The notes beneath the pieces are model-generated. The model did not search any database and was not told the origin of the DNA. It was given only the letters and a program-made list of their open reading frames with translations. From Nemertoderma westbladi (taxonomy: Eukaryota > Xenacoelomorpha > Nemertodermatida > Nemertodermatidae): 64,000 nucleotides of DNA. The translations under genes were made by a program, and so were the position numbers. The DNA is taken from NCBI GenBank assembly GCA_032718475.1, contig JAUCBJ010006669.1:1-64000 (forward strand). Direction: 5' to 3'. This document shows positions 29,901 through 40,274 of the stretch, piece by piece; positions within the stretch are counted from its first letter, which is position 1, and every line of letters starts with the position of its first letter.

Positions 29901-32900
29901 CTCTATGCAACAGTTAGTTATGCATTCCACATTTGTGTGGTCAAACGTTTTCTTAGATATCACATAACGATATGTAATTTACCATACAATATTTTATGCC
30001 ATAAAGTCAACTTATCCCTTCATTATTCAGAAATTAATAAAATTAAAACACCTACCAAGAAAAAAGGAAAAATAATGACTGCATCACGCAAAAGAGGGAG
30101 TAAACGGCGGAAGAGGAGCAGGAAAATGCCTTCACAAACACCAGAACCCAGTAAGTAGACATAATTAATTATATACACAATATTTCAAAATTATAGAATC
30201 CTATGAGATGGATGCCACATCTCCCCCACTTAATTAGGTATGTCAAATGCACCTCACCGCGATACTTATATGACACTGACATCTTCGAGTCACAGTTCCC
30301 CTACCCTGCACATGCACATCAAGATTTATAATTTAAATTTGATAATCTTTTCATTCAATAGGGTTGAAATAGCAATGAAATAATGTAATTCCTTTATTCC
30401 AAGACAACGATGGATCCTTTAGTTTGAAAAAATTAACATTACCACTGCCATTCGGGTCAACAGCAAGGGTCCGAAATTCCACAAAATTTCTTAGATTAGA
30501 GCCCAATGTCTTAGTGTTATAGTTATGACAGTTTTAATCATGGTATGTGTCTGTCCAACTAACCGTAATCAAAAAATATAAACCTATAAATCCAAGTCAA
30601 TGTGCCAATAATGCCAACAATATTGGATATTTACTGGTAATATTGTAAGTGTAAGTGAATTAAATATTAATGAAGTACCTGCACGTACATTACAAGATTA
30701 ATTCATATTTTGCAGAGGAGAGCCCTTCGATCTCCAGTGAGGAATGGGATGCATATACACCATTCCGTAAATGGCAAGGAGGTGATAATCCAATTACCAA
30801 GGTCATTCGCCGATTGGGAGAAAAAGCCAATCCATTGGAAAGCACAAACCACCCCGAAGTTAATATTCCTCTTGTAAAACCAACAATGTTTGATAAATCG
30901 ATTCAGGTCATCCCAAGAAGACACAAAAATAGGTTATTAGGAACTCCGCGTTATGGAACAGGTAGACTGAAATCGACCACTGCAGTTCCAGGCAAAATCA
31001 ACACGAGAGAACAAAAAAAACGTACATATGAAACTCCGCCGACTGGCATACTAAAACAATCCATTGTTAGAGTGGACCATGACACCAATAGGTCTAACAT
31101 AGATAGAGGACCTACTGGTGCAGACGAAAGTAAGGAGATCAAAATGCAACAGACTGAAAACCTGAAGTGGAGCCCTCATTATTCGGGAAAAATGAGTTGG
31201 TTAAACTATTTCGATTTATTCGAATCCAATCCGAAGGATACGATGTGCAATATATGTAACGATTGGCCGAAATTTTCGTACTTTCAGAAGAAGAAAAGAA
31301 CATATGAGTCAAACTATAAAGATGCAACATCCCCACAAATAGCGACAGGCGAATGTGAGAAGCCACCCTTAAACCTTACTGGTGAAATCAATTTGGGTGG
31401 ATTTCGTTGGTTAAATTACTTCGATTTATTCGAACCCAATCCAAAAGACACGATGTGCAATATATGTAATGATTGGCCTAACCTTTCCTACTTTCAGAAG
31501 TTAAAAGGATCATTTCGCTCGAAAACTAAAGATGCAACTACCCCAAAAATAATATCAGTGCAGAATGAATCGGAAAACCCACCAGGAAACTTATCTCATG
31601 AAATCAACAAATCTGAGACAAGTAAATCTCAGACAGCCTCACTAATAGTGGAAAAGGAAGTAAAAATGACAACCTTTAACATTGATAGTGATAATGCTGA
31701 AGTTATTCCAAACAAAGGAGGAAATAGTTCTGCAAATCATCTTTATAATTCGCCTATCTCAAAAATTAATTCTCCAGTCGAAATTGTAAATAAAGAAAGA
31801 AGAAATTCCAAACCAATAAATTATCCTACAACCATTCCAGAAAAAACACAAAGACATTCAAAGGAAGAAGACCCCTCTGCTAAAGCGGAAGTAAAAGATA
31901 AAATAAGTAAACAAGCCACTAAGTCCACAGAAATTAGTACCAATACGAACAAACCATTATATAGGGTCTTGCAGAGCCCCATGCAGGCATCAGGAGATAA
32001 TCAAACAGTTACAATGGATCCGTTAGAAATAATTGATGAATTATTTAAATCATCAAAGCATAATAAACAAGAAGATACAGAAGCAAATGACACAGTTATT
32101 ACCAAAAGGGAATTTATTTCTGCTCTAGAGAAAGCGAAGAGATTCAGTCCCATCACTGACCATGGCGATTGCAATAGTATGGCTATTGATAGCGATTGGA
32201 ATGAGGTTTTTGAACCGGCAAAGCGCCTTTCCATTAAGTCTAACAATAAATTGGCTATTAAAGTTACAAGTCCTTCGGTAAATGAATTTGAATTCATAAA
32301 AACTTCAAACGGTAAAAAAAACGCAACATCGCATCTGAGCAATCATCCGTTCTCTCAGCCAATGGTAAATAGTCAAGGTTTACAATCACCTCAACTTCCC
32401 GGTCCAGAGAGCAATATAGAGAAGGTATATAAACCTCTTTATGATCGCAATAATAAAAGCGCAACTTTTCGAAAATTATCTGATGTTGATTCTGGAAAAC
32501 CTTCGTTTTTGACAAAAGAACGTTCTTCCGTAAAGCGGGATGAACATTATGATAAATCACAAGCTTATTTCCCTGAAGATAATACACAATATATATATCA
32601 CTACAGTCCACTACATGGCTTTTTAATTGCAAAGGAAACGGCAATTAGAACAATTTCCCTGGAATCAGATAATTTTAGATTTAGTCCGAGGTTGACGTCA
32701 ACACCAATGCCAGAACCATGTGAACCTTGTGACCCGTTTGGGGACAGCGAAATATCTGAAACTTCTGAAGTTACGTGCCAAACACCAAGCAGTGATGGAG
32801 ATTCATTAGCTATTATAAATAGACATCATGAACAATTAGACCATATCGAACGAACATCAAAATCAGCCAAAACAATTACAAAATCTGAAACTAAATTGAA

Positions 32901-34596
32901 TTGCCTGCAAGATAAATCGCACCCCAACAAAATAATCAATGTAATTACCAAATGCAGGCATCTACCTACAAGAATACCCAGGTATATAAGGAATGTGAAC
33001 AGAATTGGAACATCTGCTATACAGAATAATATAACACAATATAGTAGTTTGCCGTTTACTGAAGCAGCCCATACGAATACGGATATAGCAGCCGGAACTC
33101 CTCTCATTGTAAAATTAAATTCTCAATTTGTGAGAGGTGCTGATATGTTATGCCAAAAGCAGTTCTCTCCGGAACTGAGAGATATTGAAGATAAATTGCT
33201 ATTGAACTCAAAGATAAAATCCGATGAAATAGTTAGAGGTATAAGTTGTAGTAATTTAATACATAAGTCCACAAATGTTACACACTTACCAATAACAAAC
33301 CAAAAATCTACTTATCGCACCAGTCAAATTCAAGAGCCGTCTGTAATCTCCCCAATAAAAGATCAACGACTCTCATCCATGTTATCAATACAAAAAAATA
33401 TATTGCCTCAGCAATGTATATCACCTCATTGCTTTAATAAATCGTTGCCAATACGTGACCAGGCTCACTCATGTAACCAGGCTCACTCATGTGACCAGGC
33501 TCACTCACGTGACCAGGCTCACTCACGTGACCAGGCTCACTCACGCAACCAGTCTCACTCACGCAACCAGTCTCACTCATGTGACCAGGCTCACGCACGT
33601 GACCAGGATAACTCACGTGACCAAGCTCAATCACGTGACTGGTCTCATTCACGTGACCAGGCTCACTCACGTGACCATGCTCACCCACGTGACCAGGCTC
33701 ACTCACGTGACCAGGCTCACTCACGTGACCAGGCTCATTCACGTAACAAGGCTCACTCATGTAACCAGGTCCACTCACATGACCAGGCTAACTCACATGA
33801 ACAAGCTCACTCACATGACCAAGCTCACTCACGTGACAAGGCTCACACACGTGACCAGGTCCACTCACGTGACCAGGCCAACTCACGTAACCAGGCTCAA
33901 TCACGTGACCAGGCCAACTCACGTGATCAGGCTCACTCACGTGACCAGGCCAACTCACAAAAAACTAGTAAATTTAACATGATACCCAAAGATTCTTCAG
34001 ATATCGCCACAAATGAAGAGATGATTGAGCATTCCGCCCACTCAACATCAGATGGTCCATGGCCCCTATTGTCGATGCCCCTTAAACAATCAACTCCTAA
34101 AATGTATGCTATTATGGATCAAATAAGGAAAAAACGGCGTAAAAACGTTGGCACAAAAGAAAGTTCAAATGAGTATTTCGATGTATTAAGTGTCAGCAAA
34201 TCCAAAGCTAATAGGGAATCAATCAAATATTTAGCCTCTTCGAAGGGCGACACAAACCCCACTAACTCAGGTCAATTAGCGATGGGCGACATAAACCCCA
34301 ATAACTCAGGTCAATTAATTCCGACAACAGCGTATGAAAAGGTAGATAGAAAAAGAAAACAAAGTCAAAGTCATTATATTCCATTGGGAACTCCATTTAA
34401 TTCAAATAATCTTAACGGTCAATCAGCAATTAGGGAATTATTACCTGCACCATTAAACAACCACAGGACACCGAGTCCACCATTATCTCTACCGATTAGA
34501 CAACCAACTCCAGAAATGTATTACAGAATGGAAAGAAAACGAAAGCAAAACCAAAGTTCGCAGTATCTAACCAACATGGATTGGACCTCTAACTAA
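26693..34596 (+). CDS. Gene 1: large repeat-containing nuclear-type protein (partial 5'), five visible exons
   Basis: Exons join as 26693-26938, 27335-27376, 27495-27836, 30031-30150 and 30716-34596 (stop). Every junction has AG/GT and phase 1: the exon lengths 246, 42, 342 and 120 are all multiples of three, and the last exon starts with two bases that complete a codon. The visible part encodes about 1,540 residues. The first exon must lie further upstream, because no start codon in this frame precedes 26693. The protein is basic, Ser/Lys/Asn-rich and probably mostly disordered, with no signal peptide or membrane segment. Conserved blocks are shared in order with the downstream gene at 36778. 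I do not recognise the family. Confidence 0.7.
27335..27376 (+). CDS. Gene 1, exon B (14-codon microexon)
   Basis: Acceptor CGTGTTTCAG, donor GTATGT. It encodes (G/D)ILKQSALDENKNT. The 42-base length and phase 1-1 allow it to be skipped without changing frame. Confidence 0.55.
27431..27453 (+). repeat. Poly-C tract
   Basis: More than 20 consecutive Cs in the intron before exon C. Confidence 0.9.
27495..27836 (+). CDS. Gene 1, exon C
   Basis: Acceptor TTATTTGTTAG, donor AAAAG|GTAACA. It encodes GKKSENDTKSQIQMTKEPT followed by a Ser-rich segment (SVSSKTGSNERHTSKSSS, KKRLRSSNSGPKERNSS). Length 342, phase 1-1. A poly-C run lies about 45 bp upstream of the acceptor. Confidence 0.65.
27970..28165. 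repeat. ~43-bp minisatellite, 5 copies
   Basis: The unit contains TGCCAGATTC, then GTTACACCACCGACACAT. It lies in the intron between exons C and D of gene 1. Confidence 0.85.
28166..28767. other. Intron sequence, nothing recognised
   Basis: Part of the 2.2-kb intron of gene 1. Short frames here show no family resemblance. Confidence 0.4.
28768..28960. repeat. 45-bp minisatellite, ~4 copies
   Basis: The unit contains AAACTGGTGCGCTGAGTCGA followed by AGAGCAACAGCCATGG. Intronic. Confidence 0.9.
28961..29388. other. Intron sequence, nothing recognised
   Basis: Intronic sequence of gene 1 with no recognised feature. Confidence 0.4.
29389..29480 (-). pseudogene. Short fragment of the SLCLRG retroelement tail
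   Basis: The minus strand reads CSLCLRGSRLGLEFGDCAGL, close to NSLCLRGGRRPWRALGFGDG at about 19480. A small relic inside the intron of gene 1. Confidence 0.55.
29481..30030. other. Intron sequence, nothing recognised
   Basis: Contains a short (TA)n near 29635. Otherwise no feature until the exon D acceptor. Confidence 0.4.
30031..30150 (+). CDS. Gene 1, exon D, basic nuclear-localisation-like segment
   Basis: Acceptor CCCTTCATTATTCAG, donor GTAAGT (perfect). It encodes KTPTKKKGK and RKRGSKRRKRSRKMPSQ, two dense basic clusters that look like a bipartite nuclear localisation signal. Length 120, phase 1-1. Confidence 0.65.
30716..34596 (+). CDS. Gene 1, exon E (main coding exon, 1,293 codons)
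   Basis: Acceptor TTCATATTTTGCAG at 30715. Two copies of a ~70-residue module lie at about 31195 and 31405: WLNYFDLFE, then PKDTMCNICNDWP and a YFQK end, with the C-x2-C pair invariant. Further blocks: RRNSKPI (31795), SGDN...MDPLEIIDE (31990), FEPAKRLSIK (32210), FRKLSDVDSGKPS (32465), YIYHYSPLHGFLI (32590) and FSPRLTSTPMPEP (32670). A hexapeptide repeat RDQAHS follows at 33455-33960. The C-terminus has repeated (P)xMYxxM...RK(R/K) segments (34100, 34330, 34515). The long uninterrupted frame with an abundant repeat insertion argues for a real gene. Function unknown; the paired cysteines could bind metal if two modules cooperate. Confidence 0.8.
33455..33960 (+). repeat. 18-bp coding minisatellite (RDQAHS), packed with CACGTG sites
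   Basis: About 28 copies of CAGGCTCACTCACGTGAC-type units inside gene 1, encoding the hexapeptide RDQAHS and variants. About 16 units contain CACGTG within TCACGTGAC, the E-box form bound by USF/TFE3-type bHLH factors. Related frames on both strands are also open because the unit is six codons. Confidence 0.95.
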
Positions 34597-35032
34597 GCTG
34601 ACAGCTACATTTGGATCGGAATCGTATCATGCGAGTATGTTGGTTTGATTTGATAATCTTTCCCAGATAACACTTTATGCAAACTTTCACCTAAATTATA
34701 TTTTGAATCCCCGGAAACTCGGTGCAAACGAGGTTGAAATTATAGGATGTATTATGATATCAGAATTATTGAGATCGAATAGATCAATTTAAATATTATA
34801 TATTTAAAATTTCCTACTCTCGATGTTTCTTTAAATTTGAATGTGACTGATTATATTTTAACTTTGTATTACATCAATATCTCATTTACATACAATTTTC
34901 TTAGATACCGTAAAATATTTCCTATTAAATATATAGCCTACGTCTGTTGGGACTATTGTCCACCTCGAATATAATCTATAGTCGTAGATTGCCGCATATT
35001 TATCTACCGGGGAGCTACCGGTGGGGATAATG
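34597..35032. other. 3' flank of gene 1
   Basis: AT-rich 3' region. I could not fix a poly(A) signal with confidence. Confidence 0.4.
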
Positions 35033-35520
35033 ATGTACGCCGTAGTGCATTGAGGTACACCGTGGTGCATTGAGGTACACCGTGGTGCATTGAGGTAAAC
35101 CGTGGTGCATTGAGGTACACCGTGGTGCATTGAGGTACACGGCGGTGCGTACGCCGTGGTGCGTACACCGTGGTGCGTACACCGTGGTGCATTGAGGTAC
35201 ACCGTGGTGCGTACGCCGTGGTGCGTACGCCGTGGTGCGTACGCCGTCGTGCGTACGCCGTGGTGCGTACGTCGTGGTGCGTACACCGTGGTGCGTACAC
35301 CGTGGTGCATTGAGGAACCGTGTTGGTTCATTGAGGTACACCATGGTGCATTGAGGTACACCGTGGTGCGTACGCCGTGGTGCGTACGCCGTGGTGCGTA
35401 CGCCGTGGTGCGTACACCGTGGTGCGTACACCGTGGTGCGTACACCGTGGTGCATTGAGGAACCGTGGTGGTTCATTGAGGTACACCATGGTGCATTCGG
35501 GTGCATTAGGGTGCATCGGA
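35033..35520. repeat. Compound 14-bp/20-bp minisatellite
   Basis: Built from two interleaved units, GTGCGTACACCGTG (14 bp) and GTGCATTGAGGTACACCGTG (20 bp), with CpG-containing variants. The long frames on both strands are periodic artefacts. Confidence 0.92.
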
Positions 35521-36047
35521 GTACATTCATGCTTATTGACTAGATTGACTGTTTATGTGGAGCATGAGCGGTAAGAATACAAGACACGCCGAGGATAATG
35601 ATGTCATCCATCGCCCACTAGCATCTGCTGGTGTGGCATCTACTTTGGAGCCCTGCGGTCTCTGTGATGACAACCGTAAACATTGCAAATTGGTCCAAAA
35701 GCAAATAACTTGTCTGGAATTCACTTGTCGTGACACACTTCCACCATTTCATCTCCCAACCACTTCCACCACCGAAGGAGCAGCCAGTCTAAATGAAGTA
35801 TTCCTCCTAGTATAACTCTAACCACCCTCCAACCTTTATCACTACCGCCTTTACCCTGGTTCTAAGCCCAACCCGTCCCTTTTTTGTCTAAATAGGTACG
35901 ACATTAGATCATTGTCCCATGATTGTTTTATTGTTTTCTAGTGTATCTGGAGAGTATTTTATGTTAAAATTATGTATTAAATAGTGTATTTTTCTCATTA
36001 TACAGAGAATATCACCTGTTCTAGGAGTGATATGTAATGTTACAATC
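35521..36047. other. Intergenic region between the two paralogues
   Basis: A plus-strand frame from 35561 (MSGKNTRHAEDNDVIHRPL ... PCGLCDDNRKHC ... ITCLEFTC) has a CxxC...C...C arrangement that could be a transposase zinc-finger tail, but I cannot assign it. Nothing else recognised. Confidence 0.3.
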
Positions 36048-36200
36048 TGATCCTCTTGGCTTTATTTTCACTTAATCACTAACGTTCGTTCGTGTAACAA
36101 AGCCACTCGGATCATCACACTGTAAAGTGCTACTTTACACACAAGTATGTAAATAGTTATTACATCATTGTGTGCAAAGTAGCACTTTGCAGCGTTATGA
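36048..36200 (+). mobile_element. MITE-like repeat, copy 1
   Basis: Contains ACTAACGTTCGTTCGTGTAA, CAAAGCCACTCGGATCA and an imperfect palindrome AAGTGCTACTTTACACACAA...TTGTGTGCAAAGTAGCACTT. The same block is at 55236-55355 and, inverted, at 63202-63350. Confidence 0.8.
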
Positions 36201-36777
36201 CCCGAGTTTACTTATGTACCGAGCGAGGGAGGTTTACATAAATAAACAAGGGTCTTTAACGCTTAAAAGTGACCTTTGCACACAATGATGTATGTGATTT
36301 TGTTACATTTTGTCAACGTATCAGCGGGGGACTTAGTTTAAGTGCCAATTTTAAGTTAAAGTGAGTTTTGAGAAACCGGCCCAGTGTGTAGTTAGAGTTC
36401 TAGAATTAACATTTACTCTAATTCCGTCAATGGACGTAATTTATAGCCTCCATGCTATAACCAAGGCAATGGTAATATATTACGAAGGCCTATATTTTGT
36501 GGTAGCTAATGTTTTAGGTAGGCCTAGCAAGTATTTTCGAAACTATTAATTAATTGAAATTTGTTTTTACATAATACTACTAAACTGGCACTTTTAAAAA
36601 TACTCCTTCCAACAAAGAAATTTAGAAAGCCCAATACATAAAGGCGACCTATCGATACCGAAACCGAAGAAGAAACTTATAGAAAAGGATTATCCTAAAA
36701 CGAATTGGACAAGGGCAAACGTAAACCTCAGACGTAGTCTTATATAACATCGATATCTTTATTAATAATCGCAAAAT
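36201..36777. other. Upstream region of gene 2
   Basis: No supported gene. It may contain the promoter or earlier exons of gene 2. An AG lies at 36809-36810 just before the first conserved block, so the apparent ATG could instead be intronic. Confidence 0.4.
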
Positions 36778-39700
36778 ATGAAACGTCTCCGAAATTGTGA
36801 TTTTGGTAGGTGCAGTTGGTTGGATTATTTTGATTTGTTTGAACCTGAGCCAGAGAATACCTTGTGCGATATATGTAAGGAATGGCCAGATTTCCCTTAT
36901 TTCCGGAAACTCTTTGCTAATAAACGTAGAAACAAAAAAAAACAGCCGCCAATTCAAATCGACGGCAGCAATAATATAGTTTCACCTAAACAACATAATA
37001 GGCCTAAGGTTAAAGCGGAGGGCAGAAAAAAGAGTCATCCAGAAGTTTCTATGGGTGCTACATCAGGCTATAGCTCATCAGTAGCTCAAAAAACTGACGT
37101 TAAGGCGAAACGTAGAAAATCTAAAACTAAGAAGAATTCCCTATATGCCTCCATAGATTCTTTGACTGATCTGAACGCAGCTTTAAATGTAGTCAGCGCT
37201 GACGTGGTGGGTTCAGTGAATAAACCAACCCTCGCACTTCATTCACCTCCGAAAGTTGTCAAATATGAAAGAAGGAACTCAAAACCTATTCAGTTTAAAC
37301 CAAATAAAAAACACAACGAAACCGAAAGGACGAATGAGAAGAAGACTGAATCCAAAGGATGGTTCAAGAAAAAGGCGGATAAGAAGGCAACGTATATGGC
37401 GTTAGAGAGTCCCAGAGCGGCAACGGGTGATAATCCAATAGCTAAACTGGATCCATTGGAATTAATTGAAAAATCTTTAAAATCATTTAAAGATGATGAA
37501 ACTTTACATAAAATCACTAAAAATGATGCACTACAAAGTGGTCTTACCAAAAATGAGTTCGCTTCTGCTTTGGATATTGTCAGAAACTTTAGCCCTATGA
37601 GCGAACTCGGTGATTATAATAAAATCAGCGGCATCGGCAGAGAGTGGGATGACGTATTTGAACCGGCAAGGCGCCTCTCGATTAAGTTCCAAAATAAGCC
37701 TACTTCAACTAATACCACAACATACCCCGAACAACATAAAGATTGTGATTCTAAGATAGCTGCTGGGTTACAGCCCAGCATTCATGAAGTCTCACCATCA
37801 CGGATAAAAACTCGAAATTTAGAATCATCTGTACGGGGATTACTTCCCCACCCGGGAAATAACCTAGTGAATCTCTATAAACCTCTTTACGGTCAGAATA
37901 TTAGCAATTCAGAATTTCGAAAATTATCTGATGTTGACTCTGATAAACCTTCTCAATTGAGTAAAGAGCATTCTCCTGTAAATCGGACGGAACATGACAA
38001 CCAATCAAAAATGTATTCCCCAAAGGGTAATATATATCACTACACCCCACTACATGGCTTTTTAATTAAACATGGCGCGGCAGTAGGAACCACTTCTGGT
38101 GAATCAGAAGATATTAAGTTTAGTCCAAAAGTGACTTCAACACCAATGTCTGAACCTCGTGATCTGTTAGTCGATGACAAAATTCAAGTTGTAGCCTCTG
38201 CAGGTTTACCAGAATCCACCGAGATGCTGTGCCGATCTTACTTCAGAAGGCGCCGTTTGTGGGCCGTCGCTAAACAAGAAAAATATAAATCAGATATTCT
38301 AGAAAATCTACCAACATCTGGTAATATCAATGTCTCACATCCAAGTAACAGGCAGTGTAATACAGACTGTATGAAGAGAACAAATGAACAACATATCAAT
38401 ATTCCAGATAAAAACCAAATTAAAAGCACCGAAAACATTTCGTTACAAAATAATGACACCGAGCTGAAAGTGGCATGTCAAAAAACTTCTCCCAGTCGCA
38501 ACTTAGCGGTAAATAATGTATCAGAAGGAATTGAAGATAGTATAATTTATATGAATAAAGGAAATCCTAATTACTATTCATCACCCAAATTGGGAGCAGA
38601 ACTTGTAAACAAAGAGTCTATCAAACGAAAAAGTAATTCCCCAAAAACATCAGGACATCATAATATTATTAATTCATCACTTACTATAATAAAAAATACG
38701 AGCCTAACAAATGACATTCATCAACTTAAAGTTCTTAATTCAGGGAATATCCCAATCAATTCCCAATTGATCAACGATAAACACCATTTGCAGATTAACA
38801 TGGAAAACTATGAAAAGCGAGATAGTCAACCGATACTAGCAGAAAACGAAGTTATGCCGCAGGTAGGAATGCAAAATGGATCAATAGAGTCATTATCTAA
38901 TTCAGAAACACCTACATCTAAAACTGTTCTACCTACGTCAACTTTACCTGAATTTGCAGCTTCGCGAAAACAGACGGTTCTATCAGCAATGCCTCTGACA
39001 ACAAAAATTGTAACCAAATTACCTCAGCAGAATTCATTACAGAGTGGACTGTCGGTCGAAGTGATGAACAACTATTACTCTGATAACCCACAACCGATAC
39101 AGGACAACCAGCCACCAAAAATTAAAACATCGGACAAACACAAATACCTGGAGCAAAAGCAACTCTCTGAATCCCCACCCCTAAACATCTCCAAATCATT
39201 GGAAACAGTTAAGGATATCAGCACATCTGTCGTACATTCATCTTCTATAATTAATTTATGTGATGAAACAAAAGAGTTTACAAAAGGAAGATCGAATAAC
39301 TCACCTAAACCAGCAGAAATACTTCTTGAACCTCAAAAACCTGCACATGTAATAATTAATGAATTTAAAGCTGAAGGGGTATATTCTAAAGAATATGTAC
39401 CGCTATTATTTTATTCAGATGGAAAAATAACTGATGAGAAAACTATACCATCCGCTCGGGATAACTTCCTTGAAAAGTTAAAACTTTTTAATAAATTAGA
39501 TAATACTCATTGTAATACGAAATTAATGCGCACTGGGAATCCCACTGTCTCAACTAACTCTCAACCCACTGTTACCAAGCAACCAACATTACATCCAGGT
39601 CTACCGGAAGTGTTGACACCGGAAGTGATGACGTCAACTCACAATCTAATAATAGAACATAAAATGAAACCGATTATGGGTAGTACGATAACCCAACTTG

Positions 39701-40044
39701 GTTACGAGTTGCGAAGAAAAAGGTCAATATCACGACCGCGGTTCCAACCTGCGTCCAATCAACGACCAAATCAGGAGACACAATTTGTCACAAAACAGAT
39801 CTTTCTACCATTAAGAGAGACAGCGAGTAAACATTATGCAAAACCATGGTCTAGTAATGAATTTGTTGTAATGGAAACCAATGATGTAATCCAATCGAAG
39901 ACAAAGATGGAGGAAAATCTAAGAAATGAGAAACATAATTTTATGATAACACCGGCAATGAACATTTCTTTGAAAAATAACATGGAGTTTGGGGGTAATA
40001 ATTCATATTTGGAGGGAATTGGTGCAGAATTTACCTTTAGATAA
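36778..40044 (+). CDS. Gene 2: tandem paralogue of gene 1 (1,088 residues)
   Basis: A single long frame from ATG (36778) to TAA. It starts with the conserved module (WLDYFDLFE at residues ~14-22, then ENTLCDICKEWP and YFRK), followed by a basic patch (NKRRNKKKQ, KAKRRKSKTKKN). Downstream it shares, in the same order as gene 1, RRNSKPI, GDN...LDPLELIE, FEPARRLSIK, FRKLSDVDSDKPS, YHYTPLHGFLI and FSPKVTSTPMSEP. The remainder (residues ~470-1088) is Asn/Ser/Lys-rich and diverged, ending in a RRKR-containing tail. It has one module rather than two and lacks the RDQAHS repeats. Upstream exons equivalent to A-D of gene 1 were not found, so the start may be incomplete. Same strand, ~2.2 kb apart: a local tandem duplication. 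Family unrecognised. Confidence 0.78.
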   Translation: MKRLRNCDFGRCSWLDYFDLFEPEPENTLCDICKEWPDFPYFRKLFANKRRNKKKQPPIQIDGSNNIVSPKQHNRPKVKAEGRKKSHPEVSMGATSGYSSSVAQKTDVKAKRRKSKTKKNSLYASIDSLTDLNAALNVVSADVVGSVNKPTLALHSPPKVVKYERRNSKPIQFKPNKKHNETERTNEKKTESKGWFKKKADKKATYMALESPRAATGDNPIAKLDPLELIEKSLKSFKDDETLHKITKNDALQSGLTKNEFASALDIVRNFSPMSELGDYNKISGIGREWDDVFEPARRLSIKFQNKPTSTNTTTYPEQHKDCDSKIAAGLQPSIHEVSPSRIKTRNLESSVRGLLPHPGNNLVNLYKPLYGQNISNSEFRKLSDVDSDKPSQLSKEHSPVNRTEHDNQSKMYSPKGNIYHYTPLHGFLIKHGAAVGTTSGESEDIKFSPKVTSTPMSEPRDLLVDDKIQVVASAGLPESTEMLCRSYFRRRRLWAVAKQEKYKSDILENLPTSGNINVSHPSNRQCNTDCMKRTNEQHINIPDKNQIKSTENISLQNNDTELKVACQKTSPSRNLAVNNVSEGIEDSIIYMNKGNPNYYSSPKLGAELVNKESIKRKSNSPKTSGHHNIINSSLTIIKNTSLTNDIHQLKVLNSGNIPINSQLINDKHHLQINMENYEKRDSQPILAENEVMPQVGMQNGSIESLSNSETPTSKTVLPTSTLPEFAASRKQTVLSAMPLTTKIVTKLPQQNSLQSGLSVEVMNNYYSDNPQPIQDNQPPKIKTSDKHKYLEQKQLSESPPLNISKSLETVKDISTSVVHSSSIINLCDETKEFTKGRSNNSPKPAEILLEPQKPAHVIINEFKAEGVYSKEYVPLLFYSDGKITDEKTIPSARDNFLEKLKLFNKLDNTHCNTKLMRTGNPTVSTNSQPTVTKQPTLHPGLPEVLTPEVMTSTHNLIIEHKMKPIMGSTITQLGYELRRKRSISRPRFQPASNQRPNQETQFVTKQIFLPLRETASKHYAKPWSSNEFVVMETNDVIQSKTKMEENLRNEKHNFMITPAMNISLKNNMEFGGNNSYLEGIGAEFTFR

Positions 40045-40274
40045 CTATTTTTTAAGGGATTGCTCTCACTCAGTCGGGGTAAATTGTATTTATTTATTTT
40101 ATATTCACGTAATATTAAAAAAAATATATAATTTAAAACAAGGTCAAGATGGCAGAGATGACATTTAGATCTAAAAATACTAAGTATTGAAGTGAATTTA
40201 CACATTCAGTAAAAAAGATTATTTTCATAAGTTCCGCGAAGAGAGTAATGATAGCTGTGAGAGGGCTGTAACTG
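40045..40274. other. 3' flank of gene 2
   Basis: AT-rich sequence with no feature recognised before the 51-bp array. Confidence 0.4.

Noticed and set aside
33434-33982. Minus-strand (GHVSEPGHVSE) and alternative plus-strand (TRLTHVTRLTHV) frames across the 18-bp array
   Set aside because: Shadows of the coding minisatellite in gene 1, whose frame extends thousands of bases on both sides.
34882-35530. Overlapping frames with HHGVRTTAYAP repeats
   Set aside because: Artefact of the 14/20-bp compound minisatellite; open on both strands.
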